This document shows positions 11,928-22,859 of a DNA stretch of 64,000 bases, piece after piece. This stretch comes from Rhizophagus irregularis (lineage: Eukaryota > Glomeromycota > Glomeromycetes > Glomerales > Glomeraceae), in assembly GCF_026210795.1 (NCBI RefSeq), contig NC_089429.1, forward strand, positions 5,084,001-5,148,000, read 5' to 3'. The number at the start of each line of letters is the position of its first letter. The stretch's first letter is position 1. A program made the translations under genes and the position numbers. The notes under the pieces are model-generated. The model was given only the letters and a program-made list of their open reading frames with translations. It searched no databases and was not told the origin of the DNA.

Positions 11928-13850
11928 CTATGATGAAGAGAGTAGAGATAGCTGACATAGCCTTAAAAAATTTAAAGGATAATAGAAAAGAAAATTCAGG
12001 ATATTTTTCAAAAAGAAATTATTATATTGATTTATGTAGTTTAGTTGTTATTGATAAAATGATAAAATGCGAAAATTTATTGCAAAATTAATTATTATAA
12101 AACTAAAAATATTTATGAAAACTCTAAATATTTAAATGATGAGTTTGATTCTATCGTTCAACCTCTGAAATTTTCTTTAATAATTTCATCTGTAGCAGTA
12201 GTCTATACTGGAATCGAAACCGCATCTATTAAAAGTAGAAGTATTATTTGCAAATTTTTTACCACTTATAAAAAAAATTGAGCGAATTTTACAGTATATT
12301 TAAATGGTTAAAATTTGTAAGTCAATAAAAAGACATGTGAAGCAATATTAGAGAGAGTAAAAATGGCCAATACAGCTGTAAATAATTTAAAAATTCTAAA
12401 ATTCGAAAATTCGAAATTTAGAATTTTTTTTTTCATAAAAAAAAAATTACAATATTAGAGTTATCAATAATTTCTCAAATGATAAAAATATTGAAAAAAA
12501 AATTTTAAATTAGATGACGAGTTTAAACTATGCTTCAACTTCTGCAAATAATGATGATATTATGATATTGAAGAGATGAAATTTTAACTTTTCCAATTTC
12601 TTTCATTTCTTTTAAAAATTACTTATCATTGCTCAATATAGGAGTGGATTAAAAAAAAATTAATAGAAGAAGATATTAATTATTTTGAATATAGCAAATT
12701 TAATGACTTTAAAGAAAAAGGTTTGGTATCGTAAATAAGGTGGTAACTGATGATGGAATGAAAGTTGCACTTAAAGTCCTTATCGATAAGAAAACTTTAA
12801 TAATCAAAGAGGATGATATTAAAAAGATTGTAAATAAGATAAAAAGTTTATTTAAATCAATTTTACTGTAAAAGCGACATATGTAAATTTAAATTCAATA
12901 TATTATACCCATTATTCTTTACTCAGATAAAACTTGTCCGTATTATTAGTTTTCATCAAAATATCAACGGTTTCCTTGGAATAACAAAAGTAAGGTGTGT
13001 GTTAAATTTTTTTAATAATACAGTGACACCTCTCTAAGTGCACCCTCCTTGGGACCATAGTAAAAAAATAGTAGAATGTGCACTTAGAGAGGGTGTGCAT
13101 TTATAGAGAGTAAAATATTAAGAGCTCTTATAAGTTGGGACTTGGGACCAGGCCCACCGTGCACTTAAAGAGAATTTATATAGTGCGTGCATTTATAGAG
13201 GGTGCACTTATAGAGGTGTCATTGTATAAGTAATTTAATAACATAATTACATTAATTATATTTAAATGAATAGATGATATTGGAAATTATTGAATACGCC
13301 AACGAAGGAAATTTAAGAGATTATTTAAATGAAAAATTTGATTCATTACAATGGGAAAATAAGATTCAAATGGCATTTGATATTACAAGTGGATTAAAGT
13401 GTTTACACTCCAAAAACATAATCCATAGACACCTGGTAAACCAGTAATTTATTTTTTTATAATACATTGTTTAAAAGTATTGTTTCTTTAATAATATTAA
13501 TAATTATCTTTATAGCACTCAAAAAACATATAAGTGAATAATGGTAGATTATTGATTTCAGCCTTTTCAGACTTTAGATTATCTAATTTAATGGGTAATA
13601 GAACGAAATTGTCGAATATATTGACTCACAATGTTTTAAGGATATTAAATATGTAAGGAGCAAAAAGTCTGATATTTATAGTTTAGGTGTTTTATTATGG
13701 AAAAATACAAGCGGACGACCTCCTTTTCTTGACGATAACGTCTCACAAGATGAAAGTAATTTACGTTATCACATTAGTCACTTGAATCTTAGAGAAGAAC
13801 CAATTGAAGGTACAGTACACCTTTAGGGTATCAAAAATGTTGGAACCGAT
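11928..13850 (+). pseudogene. Decayed MLKL-like/TKL kinase gene
   Basis: Pieces of one family occur in order with many disruptions. A helical fragment (about 11931-12091) includes RVEIADIALKNLKDNRKENS. A second N-terminal helical piece (about 12190-12420) includes TGIETAS and VEVLFANFLP. A weak N-lobe (about 12640-12840) retains VALKVLIDKK with a damaged glycine loop. A beta-4/5 exon follows (about 12920-12990; KLVRIISF). Then comes an exon at about 13273-13435 with EIIEYANEGNLRDYL, CLHSKNIIHR and a following gta donor, and a last broken piece to about 13850 with SDIYSLGVLLW. A pogo-type miniature element sits in the intron before the YANEG exon. Stops and frameshifts are spread throughout, so it is a pseudogene. 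It is closely related to the copies at 9.9-10.6 and 18.7-19.6 kb. Confidence 0.7.
13021..13224. mobile_element. pogo-type miniature inverted-repeat element
   Basis: A 204-bp element is flanked by TA on both sides (13019-13020 and 13225-13226). Its ends are CAGTGACACCTCTCTAAGTG and, on the other strand, CAATGACACCTCTATAAGTG, giving about 26-bp imperfect terminal inverted repeats. The internal sequence repeats GTGCACTTAGAGAG-like blocks in both orientations. A CAGT start with TA duplication is typical of the pogo/Tigger branch of Tc1-mariner. There is no coding capacity, so it is non-autonomous. It lies in an intron position of a kinase pseudogene. Confidence 0.8.
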
Positions 13851-14729
13851 ATTGATCATCGCCTTATAGATCTAGTTCTTGTTGTACAGTTTTCGCAAGC
13901 AGTAATTTTAAAAATTTAATGTTGTTCAATTAAGAATATATTTAAAAATATTAAAAGTAATGATAAGTAGTGAACGTGTCATTAATAATAAAACTTACAA
14001 GTGTTGATTTTTCTTTTATTACTTTATTTATTTAACATGACAGATACAAATAAAATCTTTTGTATATACACTTTTTCCAAATGTATAAAATAAATGTTAC
14101 CTATCTAAAAACCTATCTAAAAAACTATAATTTCTATTTTTGATACTATAATTTATGTATCTAATTTACTATACGTTATTTTCTAACATGTTGGAATTTT
14201 TTCCTATTACTTCGATCGGTACCTTTTTACCTCTTACAATGTTTTTCTTCTTTGTTGACCGATTCTTCTTTTTTTAATCTGTCATTATACCTTGGAGAAT
14301 TTCATTACATTCTTGAACTTTATTGCACACGTTTGTTGGGATAACTTTTCGCCTGATTTCCTAGAAAATTTCTAATGTCGGTTTGTACCATTTCTTGCTT
14401 CCTTTTTCTCTCCTTTTCTTACGATAAGCTTCGACTCTTTCATTTTGTAATTTTGAGTAATTCTTTTCGTTCCGCTTCTTCCTCTAAGAGTAACTAGCTT
14501 CGACTTTACTTACCGTTACCTGAGACTCACTCAACTTTAAGTTTCGTACAGTAATCTGTTAGCTTTTGCTCAATCGGTGCTGTAAGAAATTAAATCGATA
14601 AGCATAAGCATGATAAGATAAATACATTAACAAGGGGGTGAGTGAAAAACAAACCTCTAGAAAACGTATAAACATGATGTGCACCGCCTCATACGCAGGT
14701 AGCTTATTCGCTGAGGCGGGTAATGCAAC
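13851..14729. other. Intergenic region with a possible minus-strand coding relic
   Basis: At about 14230-14520 the minus strand reads as a basic, Lys/Arg/Glu-rich stretch (for example RKKRREKGSKKWYKP and CNKVQECNEILQGIMTD) broken by stops. It may be the tail of a decayed gene, but the family is not recognised. A short GC-rich inverted repeat (ccgcctca/tgaggcgg) at about 14677-14718 lies just downstream of the end of the next minus-strand gene and might mark its 3' end. Confidence 0.35.
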
Positions 14730-16816
14730 CTAGTCGATTGTACCAAAACGATATATTCCTGTAGTTCGAGTATCCATGGCGTATAGATTTAACTGTAAAC
14801 CTGAAGATAACATAAAATACATCTTAGCAAGAATTTCTAAGCATACTATAAAAGCAAAACATTTACCAATTACTTGACAACCAAACACTATGACTTTCAT
14901 GTAATTTGTAGGTGCTAAGCCGGGAAAGGTTTTCATCACTCTATTAATCATATCCCTCATGCCGACCATCAACTTTATCAGTCCAAATCTTTTTCGGACA
15001 CCCCGCCGGAAGACCTCCCGAAACTTCGCATATCAAAGCAGGGCCTGTCAGTAATTCGATAATAATGTCGGTTTTTTGCCCGATACGTGCTCGTTCTTTG
15101 TTAGCTTCCTTACGCCTTTCCCGGCTTGCAGTTAATTGTTGTTCGGACCTGAAGATCCAAGAATAGAATGTCACATATGAACATTTGATGACTGATATAC
15201 AAGACAGCAATAAGACGCTTTTTGAAATTACCAGTATTTTCGGAATTTATCTTGATATGGGTCAAGACTCCTGTGTTAAAAGCGGGGCTACAAATCGAAT
15301 CATGAGCTCTCCTTCATTTATAGGTAATTTAGAATGTTCAAAGTACGATTTCAATATTTTGAGATGGGCACTCAATATAATATAGGAAGCGTTTGCTATT
15401 CGATAAAAGAGCACATGTTGGACAAGGAAATTAGTAGATTTTCGAATGACCTAGTTACTAGATCAAAAGCAATAGATAAATGCACGTAAATCTATCATTA
15501 CCTTCATATTATCAAAAACTTCTATTTCAGATCGGTCAAGTTCTATCATATTCCACACTACGTCTAATTGGAAATCGTTTAATAAATCACTCCATATTGT
15601 GATAAGCTTATTTTTTGTCAGTTTGTGCTGCCTAGTCAGACCAAGAATCCCCAATATGGCGGACTTAAAAAAAAACGATATTCGTGAATTTCCATAATAA
15701 GTTTCGCCCACAAAGTCTTTACAAAAAAGCAATACTTGCTGAACCTCGGGATTCTTTCTTGGCAAATTCGAATTTCGAAGAGAATTAAAAACTTTTATAA
15801 TGTCAATGTCATCAATCTCGAAGGAGTCCCAACTATTAACTACCGGAAATTCAGACTTTGGGCGTGGTGGCGTAAGATCATCCTCTCCTCTGATGTAGGT
15901 TAAATCCACATTATCTATTAATTTCTCGAAATACTCGGGATCTTCAATATAATTATGATGAAATATCTCTTGTTCCTTTGAAGGACTTGACGGAACGGAT
16001 ATTTCTTCACATAATCTGAATTGTTATTTTCATGAGTGATATCACAGAAGACAGAGAAAATTTCATTAATTTTTTTCTGCCCGTAATTGTCCTAAGGTAT
16101 TAAAAGAAATACATCGAACATGGGTTATGATCAGAGACTTATCATATTAGAATTCTCAGTCAGAAGACAATTAACAAAGCTGGAATTAAAAATCACAACT
16201 TACCACTTTGTTTCACATTATTAGTTCCGTCGTTTGTGAATGTTGGCTGGTGGATATGAAATTGATTACGCGAACGGTTAGAGTCCCACTTTCTTGCTAA
16301 CGCGCGATCGGGTCGAGTATCCTAGCAACAGAAGATTTAAAAAATGACTAATACTGTATTTCATTTCAACACATCTCAATTTTTCATCCAATTTCCCTAT
16401 CTCACCAGAATGTCAGATAAGCTTAGAGGTTATCTGCACTCAAAGTGGGGTAGTAACAGTTCGGCTTAGAGGCTTGAAAATCAGATAAGCTTAGAGGTTA
16501 TCCGTGCACCAGTACTACTTCGTGACTTGAATGACAGAGGAGCTTAGAGGTCCTTGCCACGCCACAGATTCTTAATTTACATTTTAACAAAAAAATTACT
16601 TATCTTCTTATATTGATTGTACAGCTGTTGTGATTTGTCACGCCTTTCGCCCTTCTCAGTACTTATGATGTTTTCAAGAGACGTGAGGTATTGCCCTATC
16701 TTATTTCTGAGCGGTTCTATAGTACACTCGTTTAAGAACCCATAATGCTCCACTCGGAGTAAGTTCGATCGAAATATTCGTGGTTCACGTATTCTGACTT
16801 GAGTTAAATATCTCAC
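14730..16816 (-). pseudogene. Broken multi-exon gene, unknown fungal family
   Basis: Coding pieces read on the minus strand in order. One lies at about 16816-16592 (MRYLTQVRIREPRIF to QLYNQYKKI). Another at 16322-16202 has good GT-AG borders (DTRPDRALARKWDSN to NNVKQS). Others lie at 16091-15502 (from DNYGQKKINEIF to FDNMK before gtaatg), about 15390-15280 (LSAHLKILKSYFEHSKLPIN to FVAPLLTQES) and about 15150-14870 (ASRERRKEANKERARIGQKT, GPALICEVSGGLPAG, then MVGMRDMINRVMK to VIG). The last is at about 14800-14730 (LQLNLYAMDTRTTGIYRFG to TAG). At least two single-base frame changes are visible, near 16016 and near 14975. The ICEVSGG and FGCQVIG blocks look well conserved. I recall this only as an uncharacterised expanded family and assign no function. 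The borders are approximate. Confidence 0.6.
16420..16556. repeat. Short direct repeats (cttagaggttatc)
   Basis: The block cagataagcttagaggttatc occurs near 16421 and again near 16481, and shorter versions (gcttagagg) occur near 16463 and 16529. They lie in what looks like an intron of the broken minus-strand gene. No coding role is apparent. Confidence 0.5.
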
Positions 16817-18730
16817 GGAAGTTGAATCAAAGTCGCGTTGAAACTTGTCGCGTTGAAACTTTATACAAAATTCTAAGCCACAAATTATCTTAATGTGCTA
16901 TTGTAACCAATTTCCATATAAGAGGTAGATCATATCGATTAGCGATCACATGGTCGTGTAAATAATATGTTACAACCGAGTTCTCGGAATACGCTTTTAA
17001 AAACTTTAATTATTTCTCAGTTACTGTACATCTGTACATATCGAATCGGTGAATTAAGAGACCTTTAGCATCTATGGACTCGAAGGCACCTTTAGCATCC
17101 ATTACAAATTTACAAAAATAATTTTAATTGATAAATCTAATTTGTGGGCAAGGTAAACGGAATAATTTTTTTAATGATCGTTGTTCCTGAAAGTCCAATA
17201 CAAATAATATTTGACGATTCAGAATCAAATGATAGACTAAAAGGTTGTAGAAAAATTTTAAAAATAAACAAAAATTAAAATTGATCACAGATTTAACCTT
17301 GATTCTCTGTGAAATAATTCTCTGTGAAATATATTAATTATTTTTCTTTGTAATGTTACGCGAGTCTGCCAAAAAAAAGATTCAACCCTCAAATCACAAT
17401 AGACAAATTTTTTTTGAATCCCTTTTTAGATAAAAAGGAGACCAACCGTGGCTCGGTAGCTCGATATTAAATTTTTTTATATTGCTTATATAATTGAATA
17501 CTAGGTTTTCGTAAGCTTTTATTTTAATGTAAATACTCTTAAAGGCTTTAATTTCACTATTTCAATAATAAAATGATAACTGAATGTAAAATCAAAATGG
17601 TGAATAAATACGGTAAGTTAACTGTGAATCATTAGACTTGACTAGTCAAAAGCGAATGTTAACTAGTTAAACAATCAAAATTTTCCGTTTATTATTTATT
17701 GGTCTGAAACTCAAAACACAAATCCATTTAATGAACTTGCTAGATAAGTAATTGGCGCATCCACGAATTACTAACCTAATCGCGTGATATTGATGTCTAA
17801 ACGGGATATATATTTTTAATATTTTTTTTTTATACCACTTAGTGAATGCATTTTTTGACTTTTTATGCGGATTTGAATTATTGTTTTTCATTATTAGATG
17901 CCATGCAACCTATGCTGAAGATTGGGAAATTTCACTACATTCATTTGATTAATATCGAATCTTTTTTTTTTTTGATCACTATCTCAACATTTTTCGATAC
18001 TCTAAATATGTGCCTTCAATTAGTTCTTCTCTGATATGGCTAATGTGAAAATGTAACCTATTTCGTTCTACCATTCTACTATATTTTTTGAGATGTCATG
18101 ATAATTTCTATAATAAACTCAAATTAAAGAATTATAAAAATATCGATCAGTAAAATCCGCATATTCCTAATTGACTGAACAATAAATAACAAACATTATA
18201 AGTAAAATATTATAAGTAAAACATCATAAATTAATTTACTGTACCAAGTTTTTATCGAAGTTTAAATGTCTTAATCCACAAGTAAAGTTTGAAATTGTAA
18301 AGTTATTCAAAAATCCACAGCCTTGCTGATTTTAACGACGTTACTGAGTTGTTTTGACTAAATAAAGAATAAATCATATTTAATGTTGTTTTTTTACGTC
18401 ATTTTTATATTTTTATCACTTTTCAGATTTATTTTATCATATCACATGTGTCAAATTTTCTATTGATTTTTTAATTTACTCCAAAAAATACTTGTTTCTG
18501 ATTTTTAAGTAAATATTTATAAGTAACTCTTTAAAATAAATAGATGATGTTGTAAGTTAAAATTAACCATTAGATATATTTCTATTTTCAGTCACACTTC
18601 TATATTTGATAATACAGTATGTCTGGTTCATTCGCCGCTATTACTTTTGCTATCAAAATAAAGAGTATCGGTCAAATATTTACGCTATATAATTTATAAC
18701 ATTATCCGGGAATGTTCGTAACACCATTGT
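16817..18730. other. Intergenic region, nothing supportable
   Basis: This is A+T-rich sequence with scattered short open frames and no recognisable motif on either strand. No tRNA cloverleaf was found; a gctcggtagctcga string near 17450 is not accompanied by the rest of a tRNA. Confidence 0.5.
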
Positions 18731-19650
18731 ATTGACTGATATGCATAATACTTGGAAACGGGAGCTATTTTCGATTCCTTACATCTGTTCACTTAAAATT
18801 GTATCAATTGCGAAAAACTGTACTGGAATCGAAACCGCATCTAAAGTAGAAGTATTATTTGCAAATTTTTTACCACATATAGAAAAAGTGAACGAAATTT
18901 GTAAGACAGCTCAATATAATAAAAAGGCATGTGAAGCAATATATAGAGAGTAAAAATAGCCAAGACAGCTTTAAATAATTTAAAAATTTGAGATTCAGAA
19001 TTTTTCACAATAGGTAATTTTAGATATTAGTTAGGGTTATCGATGAAGTTCATCAATAGTATCGTTTATTCCAATGATGCTCAATATTAGGAGTGGATTA
19101 AAAAAAATTAGATGATGAAGACATTCATTATTTTGAATATAGCGAATTTAATGACATCGAAGAAATTGACAAAGGAGGATTTGGTATTATAAAGAGCGCG
19201 TTAACTAATGATGGAATTGAAAGTTGCACTTAAAGGCTTTATCGGCGGAAAGAAAGCTTCAAAAATCGAAGAGAGTGATATTAAAAAGCTTATAAATGAG
19301 GTTAGAAATTTGATTTAGCGTAAGGGGTGACGTACTATGTAGTATTAAATTTGACATATTATACCCATCGTCCTACACTCAGATAAAGCTTGTTCGTATG
19401 GTTGATTTTTACCAAAATGGCAAGAGTTTTTCTAGGAATAGCAAAAGGTATGTGTCAAAATTTTTTTAAATAATTTAATAGCTTAATTACATTAATTGTA
19501 TAGATGATATTGGAAATTATATTATTATATTATGGTATTAGAATAGTATGCTAATGGAGGAAATATAAGAGATTATTTTAAAAAAAAATTGATTCATTAA
19601 TAAGATGGAAGGATAAAATTCTTATGACATTGGATATTTTGTTTGAATTA
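18731..19650 (+). pseudogene. Decayed MLKL-like/TKL kinase copy
   Basis: An N-terminal helical exon (about 18780-18953) encodes KIVSIAKNCTGIETAS, VEVLFANFLPHIEKVNEICK and AQYNKKACEAIYRE before a stop. Downstream, at about 19080-19310, is an N-lobe: FNDIEEIDKGGFGII (glycine loop), a single-base shift, then VALKGFIGGKK. Further pieces are LVRMVDF (about 19396) and a broken EYANG-like exon near 19545-19640. The start of the C-lobe is lost before the miniature element at 19.69 kb. The sequence is close to that at 12.2-12.85 kb, so the two are duplicates of one ancestor. The AQYNKKACEA helix resembles the MLKL-type N-terminal bundle seen in the intact genes at 25.2-36.5 kb. Confidence 0.7.
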
Positions 19651-19686
19651 TTGTTTCTTATTTTCATCAATTAAGACGTTTCAAAT

Positions 19687-20060
19687 GATATAGAACATCT
19701 TTACTAAAACCCTAAAATTTCAAACAATATCGTTAAGATCATCTTAACGATCCCATTTTGATATTGTAAAATATCAAAACGATATCAAACAATTTCACTA
19801 CAATCTCATCATGATATCACTTATCGTTACGATATAAATGTAATATTGTAACGACATTGTTTTGATATCTCATAACAAATATCAAAACAAGGTCGTTAAG
19901 ATAGACTTAACGATATCGTTAACAATATCACTACGATATAATTTCGATATTGTTAAGATATTATTCAATATCATTTTGATATTGTATAATAGCTATATTG
20001 TGACGATATTATAATGATATCAAAATGATATTATTTTGATATTGAAAGATTTCTGTAAAG
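19687..20060. mobile_element. Probable miniature element made of GATATC palindromes
   Basis: A segment of about 370 bp is bounded by catctttac at the left and gtaaagatg at the right, with partial inverted similarity extending inward. The interior is almost entirely permutations of gatatc, ttttgatat and cgttaaga blocks in both orientations, so the strand can fold back repeatedly. It has no coding capacity. It directly truncates the preceding kinase remnant. The assignment as a mobile element is inferred from the inverted ends. Confidence 0.5.
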
Positions 20061-21249
20061 ATGTAAGATGATCGTAAGATGATCAATAGACAAAAATATT
20101 AAATCTATGCTTTCTTAAAGTTAAAAACTGGGAAAAATATCGATTTTATCTATACTTTTATTGCAGCAATTAGTAACTGTATAATTGGACTTACGTAAAA
20201 GCAAAAAATTCATAAGCAGTTGAGAAAGATTCAAGGATGGTAGAAGTTATAGCAGTTTGTTGATTTTTATACCGTTTTAAATACTGGTAGTTTAAACAGA
20301 ATTTTAAACATCCCATTTTTAAAACTAAGTTTTACAAAAACTTAGTTTAAACTGAGATAGATGATCGGTTCAGTTTTTCAAACTTTCGTGATCCCTAATT
20401 TTTTATCGACGAGAAACATTCAGTACAATTTGGTTTCTACCAGTAGTTAGTCAAAATATTATCAGTGTCTTCATTTTCTTTTAACATCGCTAAATTCACA
20501 GCATTAAATTTTTTTTAATTCATTTTCTAATTTTTTGACTTTCTTTATTAGAATTATAATTTTCGCCAAAGTATTTGCATTGAGAGTCATAATACTATAA
20601 CTTTTGCTGAAGATACGAGATATTTAACATATTTACCAAGTAAATTTATTAATATCGGATGTTTTCGGCATATTAATTGCTAGATTATTATTTCATAATG
20701 AGTTCCAGGGTGATTATTTTCGGTGTGTTTAATAACAGGAAATTTACGGTACTTTTCTTTACAGAAACCCAGTGTTTTGCAACCTAGAAGTTATGGGTTC
20801 GTCGCCCAATATTTTTGAATTCGTATCTATCTTGTGATGACATTTTTTGCTAAGTTTTCTATAATATTTCGATAAAGTTTTGACAGAAGCTAGTCTTGAA
20901 ATAGTGGCGAGCTCGAATAATAATCTTTAAAAGATAGCAAATGACATTGAATAAATTAATTGAGACATTTGTGCGACGTATTTGCGAGTATACAATGATT
21001 GACTAAATTATTTCTTAAGATGTTGAAAATATTTTTTTTTTTGTTTTGTATTTATAGTTTTTTATTTTATTTTTTTTTGAAGTGTTAAAAATTCGTGAAA
21101 TTAGATGAAATACTTTAAATTTTCTAAAGTATTTTGGTCTTGTAGGATATCATACAATATTAATTTATTAACATGTACAGTACATTTAATAAATTGTAGT
21201 AAAATTTAACTGTAAAATATAATGTAAATTTAATTATAATGTTCCTCTT

Positions 21250-21331
21250 GTTATAATTGGATAGCCGCGGATTTTTAAGCGATCAACGTACTAAAATTTC
21301 CGTTGACATCGCACCCCTGGTGACACAACTA
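21250..21331. repeat. Dispersed repeat, inverted copy at 48922-49002
   Basis: The segment from ttataattggatagcc through ggatttttaagc and ctaaaatttc to cctggtgacacaactat matches the reverse complement of 48922-49002 with few differences. Sequence outside this span does not match. The second copy lies just upstream of the TATA repeats of the Ty3-type element. It may therefore be a fragment of that element's long terminal repeat or an independent short element. Confidence 0.75.
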
Positions 21332-21410
21332 TAACAAGGTGGGAACCTGATTTGGACAATGGTATCACCTGATTGATCCGTACTCACCTGGAAATTTGGG
21401 TGTTACGATA

Positions 21411-21603
21411 ACATGTAGTGTATGGATAACTATGTATGTAGGGTATGCAAAATTTCACGCGCGTTCCATACAGATCTACATTGTTTATTGCCAAATAAGG
21501 AAAGGCCTAGACCGTTCTATTCTGTACCACGTATGGTCACGTGATACTTTTATATGTGATGTTTAACCATACCTACATACATAGCCAACCATACACTACA
21601 TGT
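21411..21603. mobile_element. Miniature inverted-repeat element, about 193 bp
   Basis: The ends are ACATGTAGTGTATGG and its complement, and the inverted repeat continues inward through taactatgtatgtagg against ggctatgtatgtagg, giving arms of about 36 bp with few mismatches. The interior includes short less A+T-rich parts and no open frame. The flanks (gata/ttac) do not show an unambiguous target duplication. Confidence 0.7.
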
Positions 21604-22859
21604 TTACTATGCTCTCCTGGAATTTCAACTTTCAAGTAAGAAAAAGTAGAAAACTTGCACTTACCAAAATTTCACATCCGAGGAAACCTAAAGAGCCACC
21701 TAAAAAATGTAAAATGTTAATAATAATGTTCGTTTAAAGAAGGTAAAATAATAAAAAAAAATTGCACATACCAAAATCTTGCGTCAAAAAATTTTTTGAA
21801 ATTTTGAAACTATAAAGTTGAAACTCAAAGCTTAAACTTCTCAGAAAAAAGGTTTAGATAGTTCAGTTCGATTGAGAAAAAATTAAAAAAAATTTAGAAG
21901 TTTTGATAGTTTGATCAAAACTTTTAAAAGAAAATTAAAAAAAAATAATTAAAAAGTTCCGACTTTGATCAAAACCTTTAAAAGAGTTTTAACTCAAAAT
22001 TTAAAAGTCTAAATTCATCCATCACTGTGACACAACTGACACATGATGTATAATATTTTTTAACTTAATTATTATATTTTAAATAATAAAAGTATAGTAA
22101 GCGATAAAAATTAATAGTAAAATTTATTGTCAGTAAAATCAATAGCGATAAAATTATAATAATAAAACTCTGTAAAATTGTAATTAATAAAATTTTACAA
22201 TTAATTTAATTTATGTATCAAATTAGATGTGTATTTAAATAAATTTAAGCTATTTTATTTAATTAAACGCATATTTAATTTAAGCTATTTAATTTAATTC
22301 AAGTATTAAATTTAGCTATTTTTATTTAAGTATTAAATTAAACGCGTATAACGCGTATTTAAATTTAAGCTATTAATTTAAACTATTTTAAGTATTAAAT
22401 TAGACATGTATTTAAGTATTTAAATTAAAAGAAAAATTAAAATAATTAAATATAAAAATACAAGATCGTAAAGTTTATTTCCTAAAGTTAATCTACTTTA
22501 AATAATTTTTATTTTCCACACCTAACTGATGTGTAATCTGGTACAAAATGTTTTAAAATCATAAGAAACCGCTACAATACCTTTAACATACAATCCCATC
22601 ATATATCGAATGAAGAGTTACTAAAATAGACGAAGAACCATACATTAGTTGAAATTATTTCTCTCGTCATGACTTTTCAATCAATTTGTCATATATATCA
22701 AGTAAATCACGTGATATTATATTGTTAATAATTGAATATGATCATGATCAATTAAACTTTTTTTAACTACTCTTTCCTACACTTTCGTCCTCTTCCATTT
22801 TTACACTTTTGTCTTCCCCTTTCCCAATCTTTTTCCTCTTCTCTTTTTTTATATTTTTT

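Larger units (their letters stand above)
20061..22855. other. Intergenic region with repeats, no gene
   Basis: No protein-coding segment is supported. It contains an 82-bp repeat shared with 48.9 kb (21250-21331) and a miniature element (21411-21603), listed separately. At about 22200-22430 there is a low-complexity tract of attaaat/aagctattta permutations that resembles a degenerate satellite. Confidence 0.5.

Noticed and set aside
17435-17470. Possible tRNA around ggctcggtagctcga
   Set aside because: No anticodon arm, T arm or paired acceptor stem can be formed; no B-box-like sequence at the right distance.
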